Positions 1 to 7,208 of a stretch of DNA of 17,262 nucleotides are shown here, one piece after another. The notes beneath the pieces are model-generated. The model did not search any database, had not been told where the DNA came from, and was given only the letters and a program-made list of their open reading frames with translations. The translations under genes and the position numbers were made by a program. Position 1 is the first letter of the stretch. Each line of letters starts with the position of its first letter. The stretch is from contig JAEXZL010000178.1 of the NCBI GenBank assembly GCA_023451395.1, positions 1-17,262 of the forward strand. Reading direction: 5' to 3'. This DNA comes from Bacillota bacterium (GTDB taxonomy: Bacteria > Bacillota > Clostridia > Clostridiales > Clostridiaceae).

Positions 1-3000
1 GCTAAGAGCTTAAGAGGCGGCAAGATGGAGGATGTTATTTTTGCTGGAACTCAATATAGAAAGCCCGTTGGTTTAGCTCAAGTTTCCCTTACCTTAGATA
101 ATTCTAAAGGTGAGCTACCTATAGACTATAATGATGTAATAATCACTAGAAGGATATTCCGCTCTGGGGAAAGCGAATATTTAATTAACAACAGCAACTG
201 TAGACTAAAGGATATCCAAGAGCTTTTTATGGATACAGGTATAGGTAAAGAAGGATATTCTATAATAGGCCAAGGTAAAATAGATGCTATTTTAAGTGGC
301 AAACCTGAGGAAAGAAGAAAGCTATTAGAAGAAGCAGCAGGTATAGTAAAATACAAAACGCGTAAGGAAGAAGCAGAAAGAAAACTGCAAAATACCGAGC
401 AAAACTTAGTAAGGATTCAGGATATACTAAGTACATATGAAGAAAGATTAGGGCCATTAGAGCTTGAAAGCCAAAAAGCAAAGCGTTTTGTATCACTGTC
501 TAATGAAGTTGCAAATCTAGAAATATCCTATATTGTAGATAACCTTAATAAGTTAAAAGAAGGAATTGAAAAAGAAAATAATATTATCTTAAGTACAAAT
601 ATGATAATAGAAGAGCTTAACAGGGAAAAGGGAAGTTTAAAAGAAAACCTATATGAAAAGAATAGAGAGCTTGAAAATCATGAAGCAATTAATAATGAAA
701 ATAAAAAAAATTACTATGAAAGCAAAAGCTCACTCCAAGAATTAGAACATCAGATAAATATTTTCAAGGAAAAAATAATTTTCTCCGAGGAAAACATTGA
801 AAAGTCACAGACGGGTCTTAAAGAAATTGAGACAGCTAGTGTTGAACTTACTAGGACAAAGTCTTCTCTTGAGCTTGAATTAAAAGAAATCCAGGAGCAA
901 AGAGACAAAGCTGAAAAAAACTTAAGAGATTTAGAAGAAGCAATTATTACCTCTACTAAAAAATTAGAGAATCATGAGCTAACTTATGAAAAGCTAAGAA
1001 CAGAGGCTATAGAGCTTCTTAGAAAATCTTCTGATCTAGCAAATAAAAAATCACTTTTCCAAAGTGATTTAGATAAAAATAATAGTAGTTTAACTGAGCT
1101 AAAGGAGCAAGGGGAAAGCTATAAGGCTTTAACAGCAATTAATGTCAATACCATTTCTGGGCTCAACTCTTCCTTAGATGAAACAAACGTCCAAATAAGG
1201 CAGCTTGAAGAAAAATCAATACTCCTTAAGAAAGAATTGCGTAATAAAGGCGTTGAAAAGGATAATGTAGAAGTACAACTGAGAGGGTTAAATAATAACC
1301 TTAGCAAGTTAGAAGCTAATCTCTCAGTGCTTTCGAATTTAGAAAAGCAGTATGAGGGATATAATAAATCTGTAAAAAATCTCATAACCCATTGCGAAAA
1401 AGGCCACTGTCAAATAAAGAGAGAGGATTTTTTTCTGCTAGGAGATATACTTTCTGTAAAAAAACATTTTGAAACGGCAATAGAAATAGCCCTAGGTGCT
1501 GCTATTTCAGATATTATTACCTATGATGAGAGTACTGCAAAAACTCTTATAAATCATTTGAAAAAGCATTCTTTAGGAAGAGCCACCTTTTTACCCTTAT
1601 CTATAATTAAAGGAAAAAAGGTTGAAATTAGTGATGAGGCAAAATCTCTCGCAGGTTATATTGGCATAGCTAGTGATTTAGTTGACTTTGACCAGAAATT
1701 TCACAAGGCTGTACTCCATGTTTTAGGAAGAACTATCCTATGTGAAGATATGGACAGCGCTCTTAATGTAGCAAAAAAAATAAATTATAGCAATAGAATT
1801 GTGACACTTCAGGGAGAAGTAATAAATGTTGGTGGAGCTCTTACAGGAGGAAGTACATTCCAGAAAAATTCCAGTATCATTAGCAGAAAGCGTGAGCTTG
1901 AAAATCTCACTGAAGCAATAAAAGATACAAACGAAAAAATTGCTCAATTAAATAGCAAACATAGTGAGATTGTACAAGGCTTTAATGAATTAGACGAAAG
2001 AATATTATCTACTCGTGAGGAAATACACACTAAAAATATCGATGTTACTAAACTTAAAGAAAAAATAATATCCGTAGAAAATGAGATTAAAAGAAATAAT
2101 GATTATTTTGCTCTATCTGAAAAGGAAATAGCAGAAAAATCTAAGAAAAATGAAGATATTCTAAAAAAAATTGACGAGCTTGAGGTTCAAATTCAAACCT
2201 CAGTGCAGGAAGAAATAGATAACAGAAATGCCTTAAGCCAATTAGATAACAATATATCAGATAGCAGAAGTGTTTTGAATGATCAAAAGCAGGAAATCAC
2301 AGAACTTAGAATCCTTAAAGCCCAAATTGATGAGAAGGTATCAACTAAGGCAAAAACACTTATACGAATAAATGATGAAATTAAGAATAATAGCATCAAG
2401 ACTGAGTCAATTCACAAGGATATCCAAACTGCAAAGGAACAAATAAAAAGCAATTCTATAAGTATAAGTAAAAATACCTCTGAAATTGAAAGGCTTCTGA
2501 GTTTATTAAGTAAGATGGAAGAAGAATTTACATCTTATGATAATCTGAGACTTGAACTAAAAAGTTCTATTAAGCTCTTGGAAGCTACTTTAGAGGATAA
2601 AGAACTAATCTTCAAGAAACATGAGGATCAGCTTCATAAGCTTGATCTTACAAAAACACGATATGAGCTAGAATATGAAAGTGCATTAAAAAGACTTAAT
2701 GAAGAGATGGAACTTACCCTTGCAGAAGCACAGGAGAGGGCTGAAAAAATTGAGGATATAGAAGTCCTAAGAAAAAGAATAAAAAAATTAAAGGATGAGA
2801 TATCTTCACTAGGAAACGTAAATGTAGGTTCTATAGAAGAATTTAAGGAAATCTCAGAAAAGTTTACTTTCATGTCTGATCAACAAAAGGATCTTGTGAA
2901 TGCAAAGGAAGAGCTTCAAAATGTCATTTCTGAAATGACTCATAAAATGAGAACACTTTTTGTTGATAATTTTAAGGTTCTTAGAAATAACTTTAATAAT

Positions 3001-3405
3001 ACCTTTAAAGAATTATTTAAAGGTGGTAGTGGAGACCTTATCCTGACAGAGGGTGATGAGCTTACGGCTAACATTGATATTAATGTACAGCCTCCAGGAA
3101 AGAAGCTTCAGAATATAAATCTTATGTCTGGTGGAGAGAAGGTTCTCTCAGCAATAGCTCTTCTTTTTGCAATTTTAAAAATGAAACCTACACCCTTTTG
3201 CATACTGGACGAAATTGAGGCTGCATTAGATGACTCAAATGTTTACCGCTATGCAGAATTTATGAGGAGTTTTTCAGAAAAAGTTCAATTCATTGTTATA
3301 ACTCATAGAAAGGGTACAATGGAAGCAAGTGATATATTATATGGTATTACCATGGAGGAAAAGGGAATATCTAAAATTATATCTTTGGATTTAACTAAGA
3401 ATTAA
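1..3405 (+). CDS. smc: Chromosome partition protein Smc, 5'-truncated by the window edge
   Basis: SMC ATPase that, with ScpA and ScpB, organises and segregates the chromosome on the nucleoid. The frame is open from base 1 (A-K-S-L-R-G-G-K-M...), which matches family sequence just after the Walker A loop, so the true start and the ATP-binding P-loop lie upstream and the ATG at 25 is internal. Counting from that ATG: long heptad-like coiled coil at about 110-450; hinge at about 470-620, ending in a GGALTGGS-type motif near 603; second coiled coil at about 640-940; C-terminal ATPase head with signature LMSGGEK near 1033-1039 and Walker B CILDEIEAALDD with D1062/E1063. The visible 1134 residues plus about 50 missing ones give the usual length of nearly 1190. 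The signature has M where L is usual, a mild change. Its stop overlaps the ftsY SD, so the two are probably co-transcribed. Confidence 0.97.
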   Translation, partial: AKSLRGGKMEDVIFAGTQYRKPVGLAQVSLTLDNSKGELPIDYNDVIITRRIFRSGESEYLINNSNCRLKDIQELFMDTGIGKEGYSIIGQGKIDAILSGKPEERRKLLEEAAGIVKYKTRKEEAERKLQNTEQNLVRIQDILSTYEERLGPLELESQKAKRFVSLSNEVANLEISYIVDNLNKLKEGIEKENNIILSTNMIIEELNREKGSLKENLYEKNRELENHEAINNENKKNYYESKSSLQELEHQINIFKEKIIFSEENIEKSQTGLKEIETASVELTRTKSSLELELKEIQEQRDKAEKNLRDLEEAIITSTKKLENHELTYEKLRTEAIELLRKSSDLANKKSLFQSDLDKNNSSLTELKEQGESYKALTAINVNTISGLNSSLDETNVQIRQLEEKSILLKKELRNKGVEKDNVEVQLRGLNNNLSKLEANLSVLSNLEKQYEGYNKSVKNLITHCEKGHCQIKREDFFLLGDILSVKKHFETAIEIALGAAISDIITYDESTAKTLINHLKKHSLGRATFLPLSIIKGKKVEISDEAKSLAGYIGIASDLVDFDQKFHKAVLHVLGRTILCEDMDSALNVAKKINYSNRIVTLQGEVINVGGALTGGSTFQKNSSIISRKRELENLTEAIKDTNEKIAQLNSKHSEIVQGFNELDERILSTREEIHTKNIDVTKLKEKIISVENEIKRNNDYFALSEKEIAEKSKKNEDILKKIDELEVQIQTSVQEEIDNRNALSQLDNNISDSRSVLNDQKQEITELRILKAQIDEKVSTKAKTLIRINDEIKNNSIKTESIHKDIQTAKEQIKSNSISISKNTSEIERLLSLLSKMEEEFTSYDNLRLELKSSIKLLEATLEDKELIFKKHEDQLHKLDLTKTRYELEYESALKRLNEEMELTLAEAQERAEKIEDIEVLRKRIKKLKDEISSLGNVNVGSIEEFKEISEKFTFMSDQQKDLVNAKEELQNVISEMTHKMRTLFVDNFKVLRNNFNNTFKELFKGGSGDLILTEGDELTANIDINVQPPGKKLQNINLMSGGEKVLSAIALLFAILKMKPTPFCILDEIEAALDDSNVYRYAEFMRSFSEKVQFIVITHRKGTMEASDILYGITMEEKGISKIISLDLTKN

Positions 3406-3416
3406 GGAGTGATAAT

Positions 3417-4325
3417 ATGCTTTCCAACATCTTTGATAAGCTTAAAAATGGCCTTAGTAAAACAAGGAACAACTTTACTGATAAGGTTAATGAATTATTT
3501 AATCTGGCAATAACTATAGATGATGAGCTTTATGAAGAGTTAGAAGAAATCCTTATAACATCTGATATAGGTATGGATACTACTATTACTATAATCGATA
3601 GGTTAAAGGAAAAAATACGTGAGGAAAAAATTAAGAATCCTGAAGAATTAAAACCTTGCTTAAAGTCAGTAATCAGAGAAATATTAGATAATAGAAGTGA
3701 GGATGAAGAGGAAACTTTCCCCAAAGTCATGCTTATCATAGGCGTAAATGGAGTAGGAAAGACAACTTCCATCGGGAAAATAGCCTCAAGATATAAGGGA
3801 GAGAAAAAGAAGGTGCTGTTAGCTGCAGCAGATACCTTTAGGGCTGCTGCTATAGATCAGCTTGAGGTTTGGAGTAATAGAGCCGGTGTACAGCTTGTAA
3901 AGCATCAGGAGGGCTCTGATCCTGCAGCAGTAGTTTATGATGGAATACAGGCGGCAAAGGCTCGAGGTGTGGATATACTAATCTGTGATACTGCTGGTAG
4001 ACTTCATAACAAGAAAAATCTTATGAATGAGCTTTCTAAGATTAATAAAATTATTGACCGTGAGTATCCGGAGGCTTCCAAAGAAACACTTCTAGTTTTG
4101 GATGGAACTACAGGACAAAATGCAGTTATTCAAGCAAAGCAATTCATGGAGGTTTGCAAAATAGATGGCATAATTCTCACAAAGCTTGATGGCACTGCTA
4201 AGGGTGGAGTTGTTATCTCCATAAAGGATAGCCTTAACATTCCAGTAAAATATATAGGAGTGGGCGAGGGGATTGATGACCTTCAAAGATTTGATTCAAA
4301 AGCCTTTACAGATGCATTGTTTTAA
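3417..4325 (+). CDS. ftsY: Signal recognition particle receptor FtsY
   Basis: GTPase receptor at the inner face of the cytoplasmic membrane; it docks the Ffh-ribosome complex so that membrane proteins are inserted during translation. The 302 residues are an N-domain helix bundle (about 1-95) followed by the SRP GTPase G domain. Visible motifs: P-loop GVNGVGKTT at 109-117, the AAADTFRAAAIDQL insertion box, DTAGR at 191-195, TKLD at 255-258, and the closing GVGEGIDDLQRFD. There is no long acidic A domain, as is usual in Bacillota. The start is fixed by the SD AAGGAGTGAT overlapping the smc stop, 11 nt after smc ends. The stop codon lies inside a long inverted repeat upstream of ylxM. Confidence 0.97.
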   Translation: MLSNIFDKLKNGLSKTRNNFTDKVNELFNLAITIDDELYEELEEILITSDIGMDTTITIIDRLKEKIREEKIKNPEELKPCLKSVIREILDNRSEDEEETFPKVMLIIGVNGVGKTTSIGKIASRYKGEKKKVLLAAADTFRAAAIDQLEVWSNRAGVQLVKHQEGSDPAAVVYDGIQAAKARGVDILICDTAGRLHNKKNLMNELSKINKIIDREYPEASKETLLVLDGTTGQNAVIQAKQFMEVCKIDGIILTKLDGTAKGGVVISIKDSLNIPVKYIGVGEGIDDLQRFDSKAFTDALF

Positions 4326-4354
4326 CTGTTAAGTAAAAATACTTGACAGTTAAA
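4321..4354 (+). repeat. 15-bp inverted repeat over the ftsY stop and the ylxM -35 box
   Basis: Left arm TTTAACTGTTAAGTA (4321-4335), spacer AAAA, right arm TACTTGACAGTTAAA (4340-4354). The arms are complementary except for one position that would be a G-U pair in RNA. Each arm also contains an 11-bp palindrome-like half: TTAACTGTTAA (4322-4332, perfect) and TTGACAGTTAA (4343-4353, one mismatch), with centres 21 bp apart. The right arm contains the TTGACA of the promoter below. It may be an operator, an mRNA hairpin at the end of ftsY, or both. A T-run occurs only from 4371, 16 nt after the right arm, so it is not a standard intrinsic terminator. Confidence 0.7.
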
Positions 4355-4371
4355 TCCTAATCTGATATTAT
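4343..4371 (+). promoter_or_regulatory. Probable sigma-A promoter for ylxM-ffh
   Basis: TTGACA (4343-4348, perfect -35), a 17-bp spacer, and TATTAT (4366-4371, 5/6 match to TATAAT). Transcription would start near 4378, leaving a short leader of about 16 nt before ylxM. The -35 box sits inside the right arm of the inverted repeat. Confidence 0.7.
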
Positions 4372-4393
4372 TTTTTTTGGGATAGGTGATATA

Positions 4394-4735
4394 ATGTTCG
4401 ATAGAGTTGAACTTTCAATACTTTTAGATTATTATGGTGAGCTTTTAACTGAAAAGCAAAGATCTGTTATGGACCTATATTATAACGATGACTTGTCCTT
4501 ATCCGAAATTGGAGAAATTAATGAAACTAGCAGACAGGCTATTTATGACCTTATTAAAAGATGCTATAAACAGCTTCAGGGATATGAAGACAAACTTCAT
4601 CTCATGAAGGATGATTTTGAAGTTTCGGAGAAAAAAAAGGAAGTATTTAAATTACTAGATAAAATTGATTGTTCAAAAACAAAAGAAAATGAAATTCTTA
4701 TAGAGAATATTAAAAATATCATCAAAGAAATATAA
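4394..4735 (+). CDS. ylxM: YlxM/p13-type helix-turn-helix protein (UPF0122)
   Basis: Small DNA- or RNA-binding-like protein of the YlxM family, encoded next to ffh in Bacillota and thought to modulate the signal recognition particle; its exact role is less settled than that of its neighbours. The 113 residues open with a region resembling sigma-factor region 4: LTEKQRSVMDLYYNDDLSLSEIG followed by a recognition-helix-like ETSRQAIYDLIKR. The C-terminal third is a charged helix (KKKEVFKLLDKIDC...). The start ATG is preceded by the modest SD AGGTGAT (4384-4390). ffh begins 14 nt after the stop, and a promoter precedes ylxM, so ylxM-ffh could be expressed separately from smc-ftsY. Confidence 0.9.
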   Translation: MFDRVELSILLDYYGELLTEKQRSVMDLYYNDDLSLSEIGEINETSRQAIYDLIKRCYKQLQGYEDKLHLMKDDFEVSEKKKEVFKLLDKIDCSKTKENEILIENIKNIIKEI

Positions 4736-4749
4736 ATAGGAGGGTTACC

Positions 4750-6099
4750 ATGGCTTTTGAAGGATTAGCGTCTAAATTACAGGACACCATTAAGAAGTTA
4801 AAAGGTAAGGGTAAGCTATCTGAAAAAGATATAAAAGAAGCCATGAGAGAAGTTAAACTTGCTTTATTAGAAGCAGATGTAAACTTTAAAGTCGTTAAAA
4901 GCTTTGTAAGCAGAGTTACTGAAAAATGCTCAGGCAGTGAAGTTCTACAATCTCTTACCCCGGCTCAGAGTGTTATAAAAATCGTAAATGATGAATTAAC
5001 TATGCTCATGGGTGGTACTGAAAGCAAGATTAATTATTCTGATACAGGAATCACAATTATAATGATGGCAGGGCTTCAGGGTGCAGGTAAGACCACAATG
5101 TGTGGAAAACTAGCCCTTAATCTTAGAAAAAAGAATAAAAAGCCACTTTTAGTTGCAGGGGATATTTATAGACCAGCAGCTATTAAACAGCTAGAGATTG
5201 TTGGAAAGCAAATTGATATACCTGTTTTTTCCTTAGGTGATAAAGTTAATCCTGTGGAAATAGCAAAAGCTTCTGTGAAGCATGCTAAGGAAAATGGAAA
5301 TAATGTAATAATCATAGATACAGCTGGTAGACTTCATATAGATGAAGCTCTTATGGAAGAGCTTGAAGGTATAAAATCCTCAGTAAACCCAAGTGAAATC
5401 CTACTGGTAGTAGATTCCATGACTGGACAGGATGCTGTAAATGTAGCGGAAAGCTTTAATGAAAGATTAGATATAACTGGAGTTGTATTAACAAAACTCG
5501 ATGGCGATACTAGAGGTGGTGCTGCTCTTTCTATTAGAGAAATCACTGGTAAGCCTATAAAATTCGTAGGTCTTGGTGAAAAGATGAATGATTTAGAAAT
5601 CTTTTATCCAGATAGAATGGCATCTAGAATTTTAGGTATGGGTGATATATTATCCCTCATTGAAAAAGCACAATCCGCCATAGATGAAAAGGAAGCAAAG
5701 GAGCTTGGCTCCAGAATGCTCAACCAAGACTTTAATTTTGACGACTTTCTAACAGCTATGAATCAGATGAAGAAACTTGGTCCTATTACAAAGCTATTAG
5801 AAATGATGCCTGGGGTTAATACTAAACAATTAGAAGGTGTTGATCTTAGTCAGAGTGAGAAAGAAATGAAAAAGGTTGAAGCAATTATTCATTCCATGAC
5901 TGCAAAGGAAAGAAAAAATCCGTCATTAATATCCTCCTCTCCTTCTAGGAAAAAGAGGATAGCATCTGGGTCTGGAATGACAATTCAGCAGATTAATAAG
6001 CTTCTAAAAGACTTTGAAAATATGAAGAAGATGACAAAACAGATGAAGTCAATGCAAAGGAATAATAAAAAAGGCTTATTTGGCAAATTTCCTTTCTAA
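4750..6099 (+). CDS. ffh: Signal recognition particle protein Ffh (SRP54)
   Basis: GTPase subunit of the signal recognition particle; it binds 4.5S/6S SRP RNA and hydrophobic signal sequences emerging from the ribosome and passes them to FtsY. The 449 residues give N domain (about 1-95), G domain with P-loop GLQGAGKTT from 108 (K114), a DIYRPAAIKQL insertion box, DTAGR at 190-194 and TKLDGD at 248-253, then a methionine-rich M domain (about 300-445). The M domain carries the RNA-binding SRKKRIASGSG at 399-409 and repeated MKKM/MKSM runs. Length is normal for the family. SD AGGAGGG lies just before the ATG. The SRP RNA gene is not in this window. Confidence 0.98.
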   Translation: MAFEGLASKLQDTIKKLKGKGKLSEKDIKEAMREVKLALLEADVNFKVVKSFVSRVTEKCSGSEVLQSLTPAQSVIKIVNDELTMLMGGTESKINYSDTGITIIMMAGLQGAGKTTMCGKLALNLRKKNKKPLLVAGDIYRPAAIKQLEIVGKQIDIPVFSLGDKVNPVEIAKASVKHAKENGNNVIIIDTAGRLHIDEALMEELEGIKSSVNPSEILLVVDSMTGQDAVNVAESFNERLDITGVVLTKLDGDTRGGAALSIREITGKPIKFVGLGEKMNDLEIFYPDRMASRILGMGDILSLIEKAQSAIDEKEAKELGSRMLNQDFNFDDFLTAMNQMKKLGPITKLLEMMPGVNTKQLEGVDLSQSEKEMKKVEAIIHSMTAKERKNPSLISSSPSRKKRIASGSGMTIQQINKLLKDFENMKKMTKQMKSMQRNNKKGLFGKFPF

Positions 6100-6131
6100 A
6101 TAAATTATTATTCTTTAAAGGAGGTGAAAAC

Positions 6132-6377
6132 ATGGCAGTTAAAATAAGATTAAGAAGAATGGGTGCTAAGAAAGCTCCTTTCTATAGAGTTGTTGTTGCA
6201 GATTCAAGAAGCCCAAGAGATGGTAGATTCATCGAGGAAATCGGCTACTATAATCCTATAGCAGAACCAGCAGTAATTAAGATTGATGAAGAAAAAGCAG
6301 CTAAATGGGTTAGTAACGGAGCACAACCTACTGATATTGTTAAAAGGCTATTTGAGAAAGCTGGAATTAACAAATAG
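6132..6377 (+). CDS. rpsP: 30S ribosomal protein S16
   Basis: Small-subunit protein that binds 16S rRNA early in assembly. The 81 residues match the family throughout: MAVKIRLRRMGAKKAPFYRV start, ADSRSPRDGRFIEEIGYYNP core, and a C-terminal helix ending in KRLFEKAG. The start has a near-perfect SD, AAAGGAGGTG (6117-6126). It lies 32 nt after ffh with no convincing terminator between them. TTGGCA (6080-6085) followed 17 nt later by AATTAT could be a weak promoter inside the end of ffh, but I would not rely on it. Confidence 0.98.
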   Translation: MAVKIRLRRMGAKKAPFYRVVVADSRSPRDGRFIEEIGYYNPIAEPAVIKIDEEKAAKWVSNGAQPTDIVKRLFEKAGINK

Positions 6378-6382
6378 TTTTT

Positions 6383-6424
6383 GGGAGGTGAATTCTGCTA
6401 ATAATAATTGTTAGCAGAGGCTAA
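6383..6424 (+). promoter_or_regulatory. Displaced SD plus hairpin in front of khpA
   Basis: A strong SD, GGGAGGTG, lies at 6383-6390, but the khpA ATG is at 6425, too far for normal initiation. Between them 6393-6404 pairs with 6408-6419: 12 pairs, two of them G-U, loop UAA. If this 27-nt hairpin is looped out, the distance from GGGAGG to ATG is 9 nt (4 before and 5 after the stem). The only local SD-like run, AGAGG (6416-6420), is too close to ATG and mostly inside the stem. Confidence 0.55.
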
Positions 6425-6652
6425 ATGAAAGAATTAGTTAAAATAATTGCTAAATCATTAGTTGATAACCCAGAAGCAGTAGAGGTAAAAGAAATTATTG
6501 GTGAACAATCAATAATTCTTGAACTTAAGGTTGCTCAAGAAGATATGGGTAAGGTTATTGGTAAGCAGGGTAGAATAGCAAAGGCTATTAGAACTGTTAT
6601 AAAAGCAGCTGCTATGAAAGAAAATAAAAGAGTAGTAGTTGAAATAATCTAA
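6425..6652 (+). CDS. khpA: KH-domain RNA-binding protein KhpA (YlqC)
   Basis: Short single-KH-domain RNA-binding protein. In Bacillota KhpA works with KhpB/EloR and is linked to small RNAs and cell-wall growth; that role is family knowledge, not visible here. The 75 residues start in the usual way (MKELVKIIAKSLVDNPEAVEV) and contain the nucleic-acid-binding GxxG loop as GKQG at 46-49, within a VIGKQGRIAKAIR helix-loop-helix. It sits between rpsP and rimM, the standard place for this family. The start fits the family length, but the ribosome-binding arrangement is unusual (see the preceding entry). Confidence in identity is high. Confidence 0.95.
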   Translation: MKELVKIIAKSLVDNPEAVEVKEIIGEQSIILELKVAQEDMGKVIGKQGRIAKAIRTVIKAAAMKENKRVVVEII

Positions 6653-6655
6653 AGT

Positions 6656-6691
6656 AAAAGAGTTAGGCTTACCTAGCTCTTTTATTATAAT
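6656..6691 (+). terminator. Terminator-like hairpin between khpA and rimM
   Basis: AAAAGAGTTAGG (6656-6667), loop CTTA, CCTAGCTCTTTT (6672-6683): 12 pairs with one G-U. The A-run on the 5' side and T-run on the 3' side fit an intrinsic terminator, but the tail after the stem is ATTATAAT rather than a clean T-run, so read-through is likely. The tail includes a perfect TATAAT (6686-6691); no good -35 box is spaced for it. Confidence 0.55.
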
Positions 6692-6707
6692 ATAGGTGGT
6701 GATTTTA

Positions 6708-7208
6708 TTGGAGGATTTCCTTGCTGTAGGACAGATACTAAAGCCTCATGGCATTAAGGGAGAACTTAAAATATTACCTTTGACAGACGATATAAGAAGA
6801 TTTAGAAAGCTAAAGTATGTGCTTATTGATGGAAAAGAGTTTAATGTAACTTGGTGTAAGCTTCAAAACGACAGGGTTATTTTAAAATTAGAGGGAATAG
6901 ATACCATTGAAACAGGGGATCTGTACAGGAATAAATATATAAATGTAAAAAGAGAAGATGCTATCAAACTTCCTAAAGATACATATTTTATTGCTGATTT
7001 AATTGGATGCAGGGTTTATGATACTAAGGATGAATATCTTGGAGATGTTTTTGAGGTAATAAAAACTGGAAGCAATGATGTATATTGGATAAAAAAAGAT
7101 AAAAAAGAGCTTTTAGTTCCAGCTATGAAGGATTTCGTTACAGATATATTTATTGAAGATAAAAAAATTATTATTAGACCTGTAGGAGAATGGATGGATG
7201 AAAGCTAG
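6708..7208 (+). CDS. rimM: 16S rRNA processing protein RimM
   Basis: Ribosome maturation factor that binds S19 and helps mature the head of the 30S subunit. I place the start at the TTG at 6708 (MEDFLAVGQILKPHGIKGEL), giving 166 residues. Upstream GTG codons at 6696 and 6699 are in frame but lie within the SD AGGTGGTGAT (6694-6703), which is spaced 8 nt from the TTG. N-terminal RimM barrel with VGQILKPHGIKGELKI; C-terminal PRC-barrel domain from about residue 95 (YFIADLIGCRVYD...GSNDVYWIK...LVPAM). The last 11 bases overlap trmD, a common coupling of this pair. Confidence 0.95.
   Translation: MEDFLAVGQILKPHGIKGELKILPLTDDIRRFRKLKYVLIDGKEFNVTWCKLQNDRVILKLEGIDTIETGDLYRNKYINVKREDAIKLPKDTYFIADLIGCRVYDTKDEYLGDVFEVIKTGSNDVYWIKKDKKELLVPAMKDFVTDIFIEDKKIIIRPVGEWMDES

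Noticed and set aside
126..356. Minus-strand open frames inside smc and other genes (also 1119-1385, 2634-2873, 8648-9034, 14721-14990)
   Set aside because: They run opposite strongly supported genes, are rich in Ser/Leu/Phe as expected for complements of AT-rich coding DNA, lack SD sites, and match no family I know.
4321..4378. Intrinsic terminator after ftsY
   Set aside because: The stem is long, but the T-run begins 16 nt after it, and a consensus promoter occupies the same bases. Operator or mRNA hairpin fits better.
6696..6707. Upstream GTG starts for rimM; likewise 8445 for rbgA and 9298 for rnhB
   Set aside because: In each case the GTG is part of the SD itself, and a start codon at proper distance downstream gives the family N-terminus.
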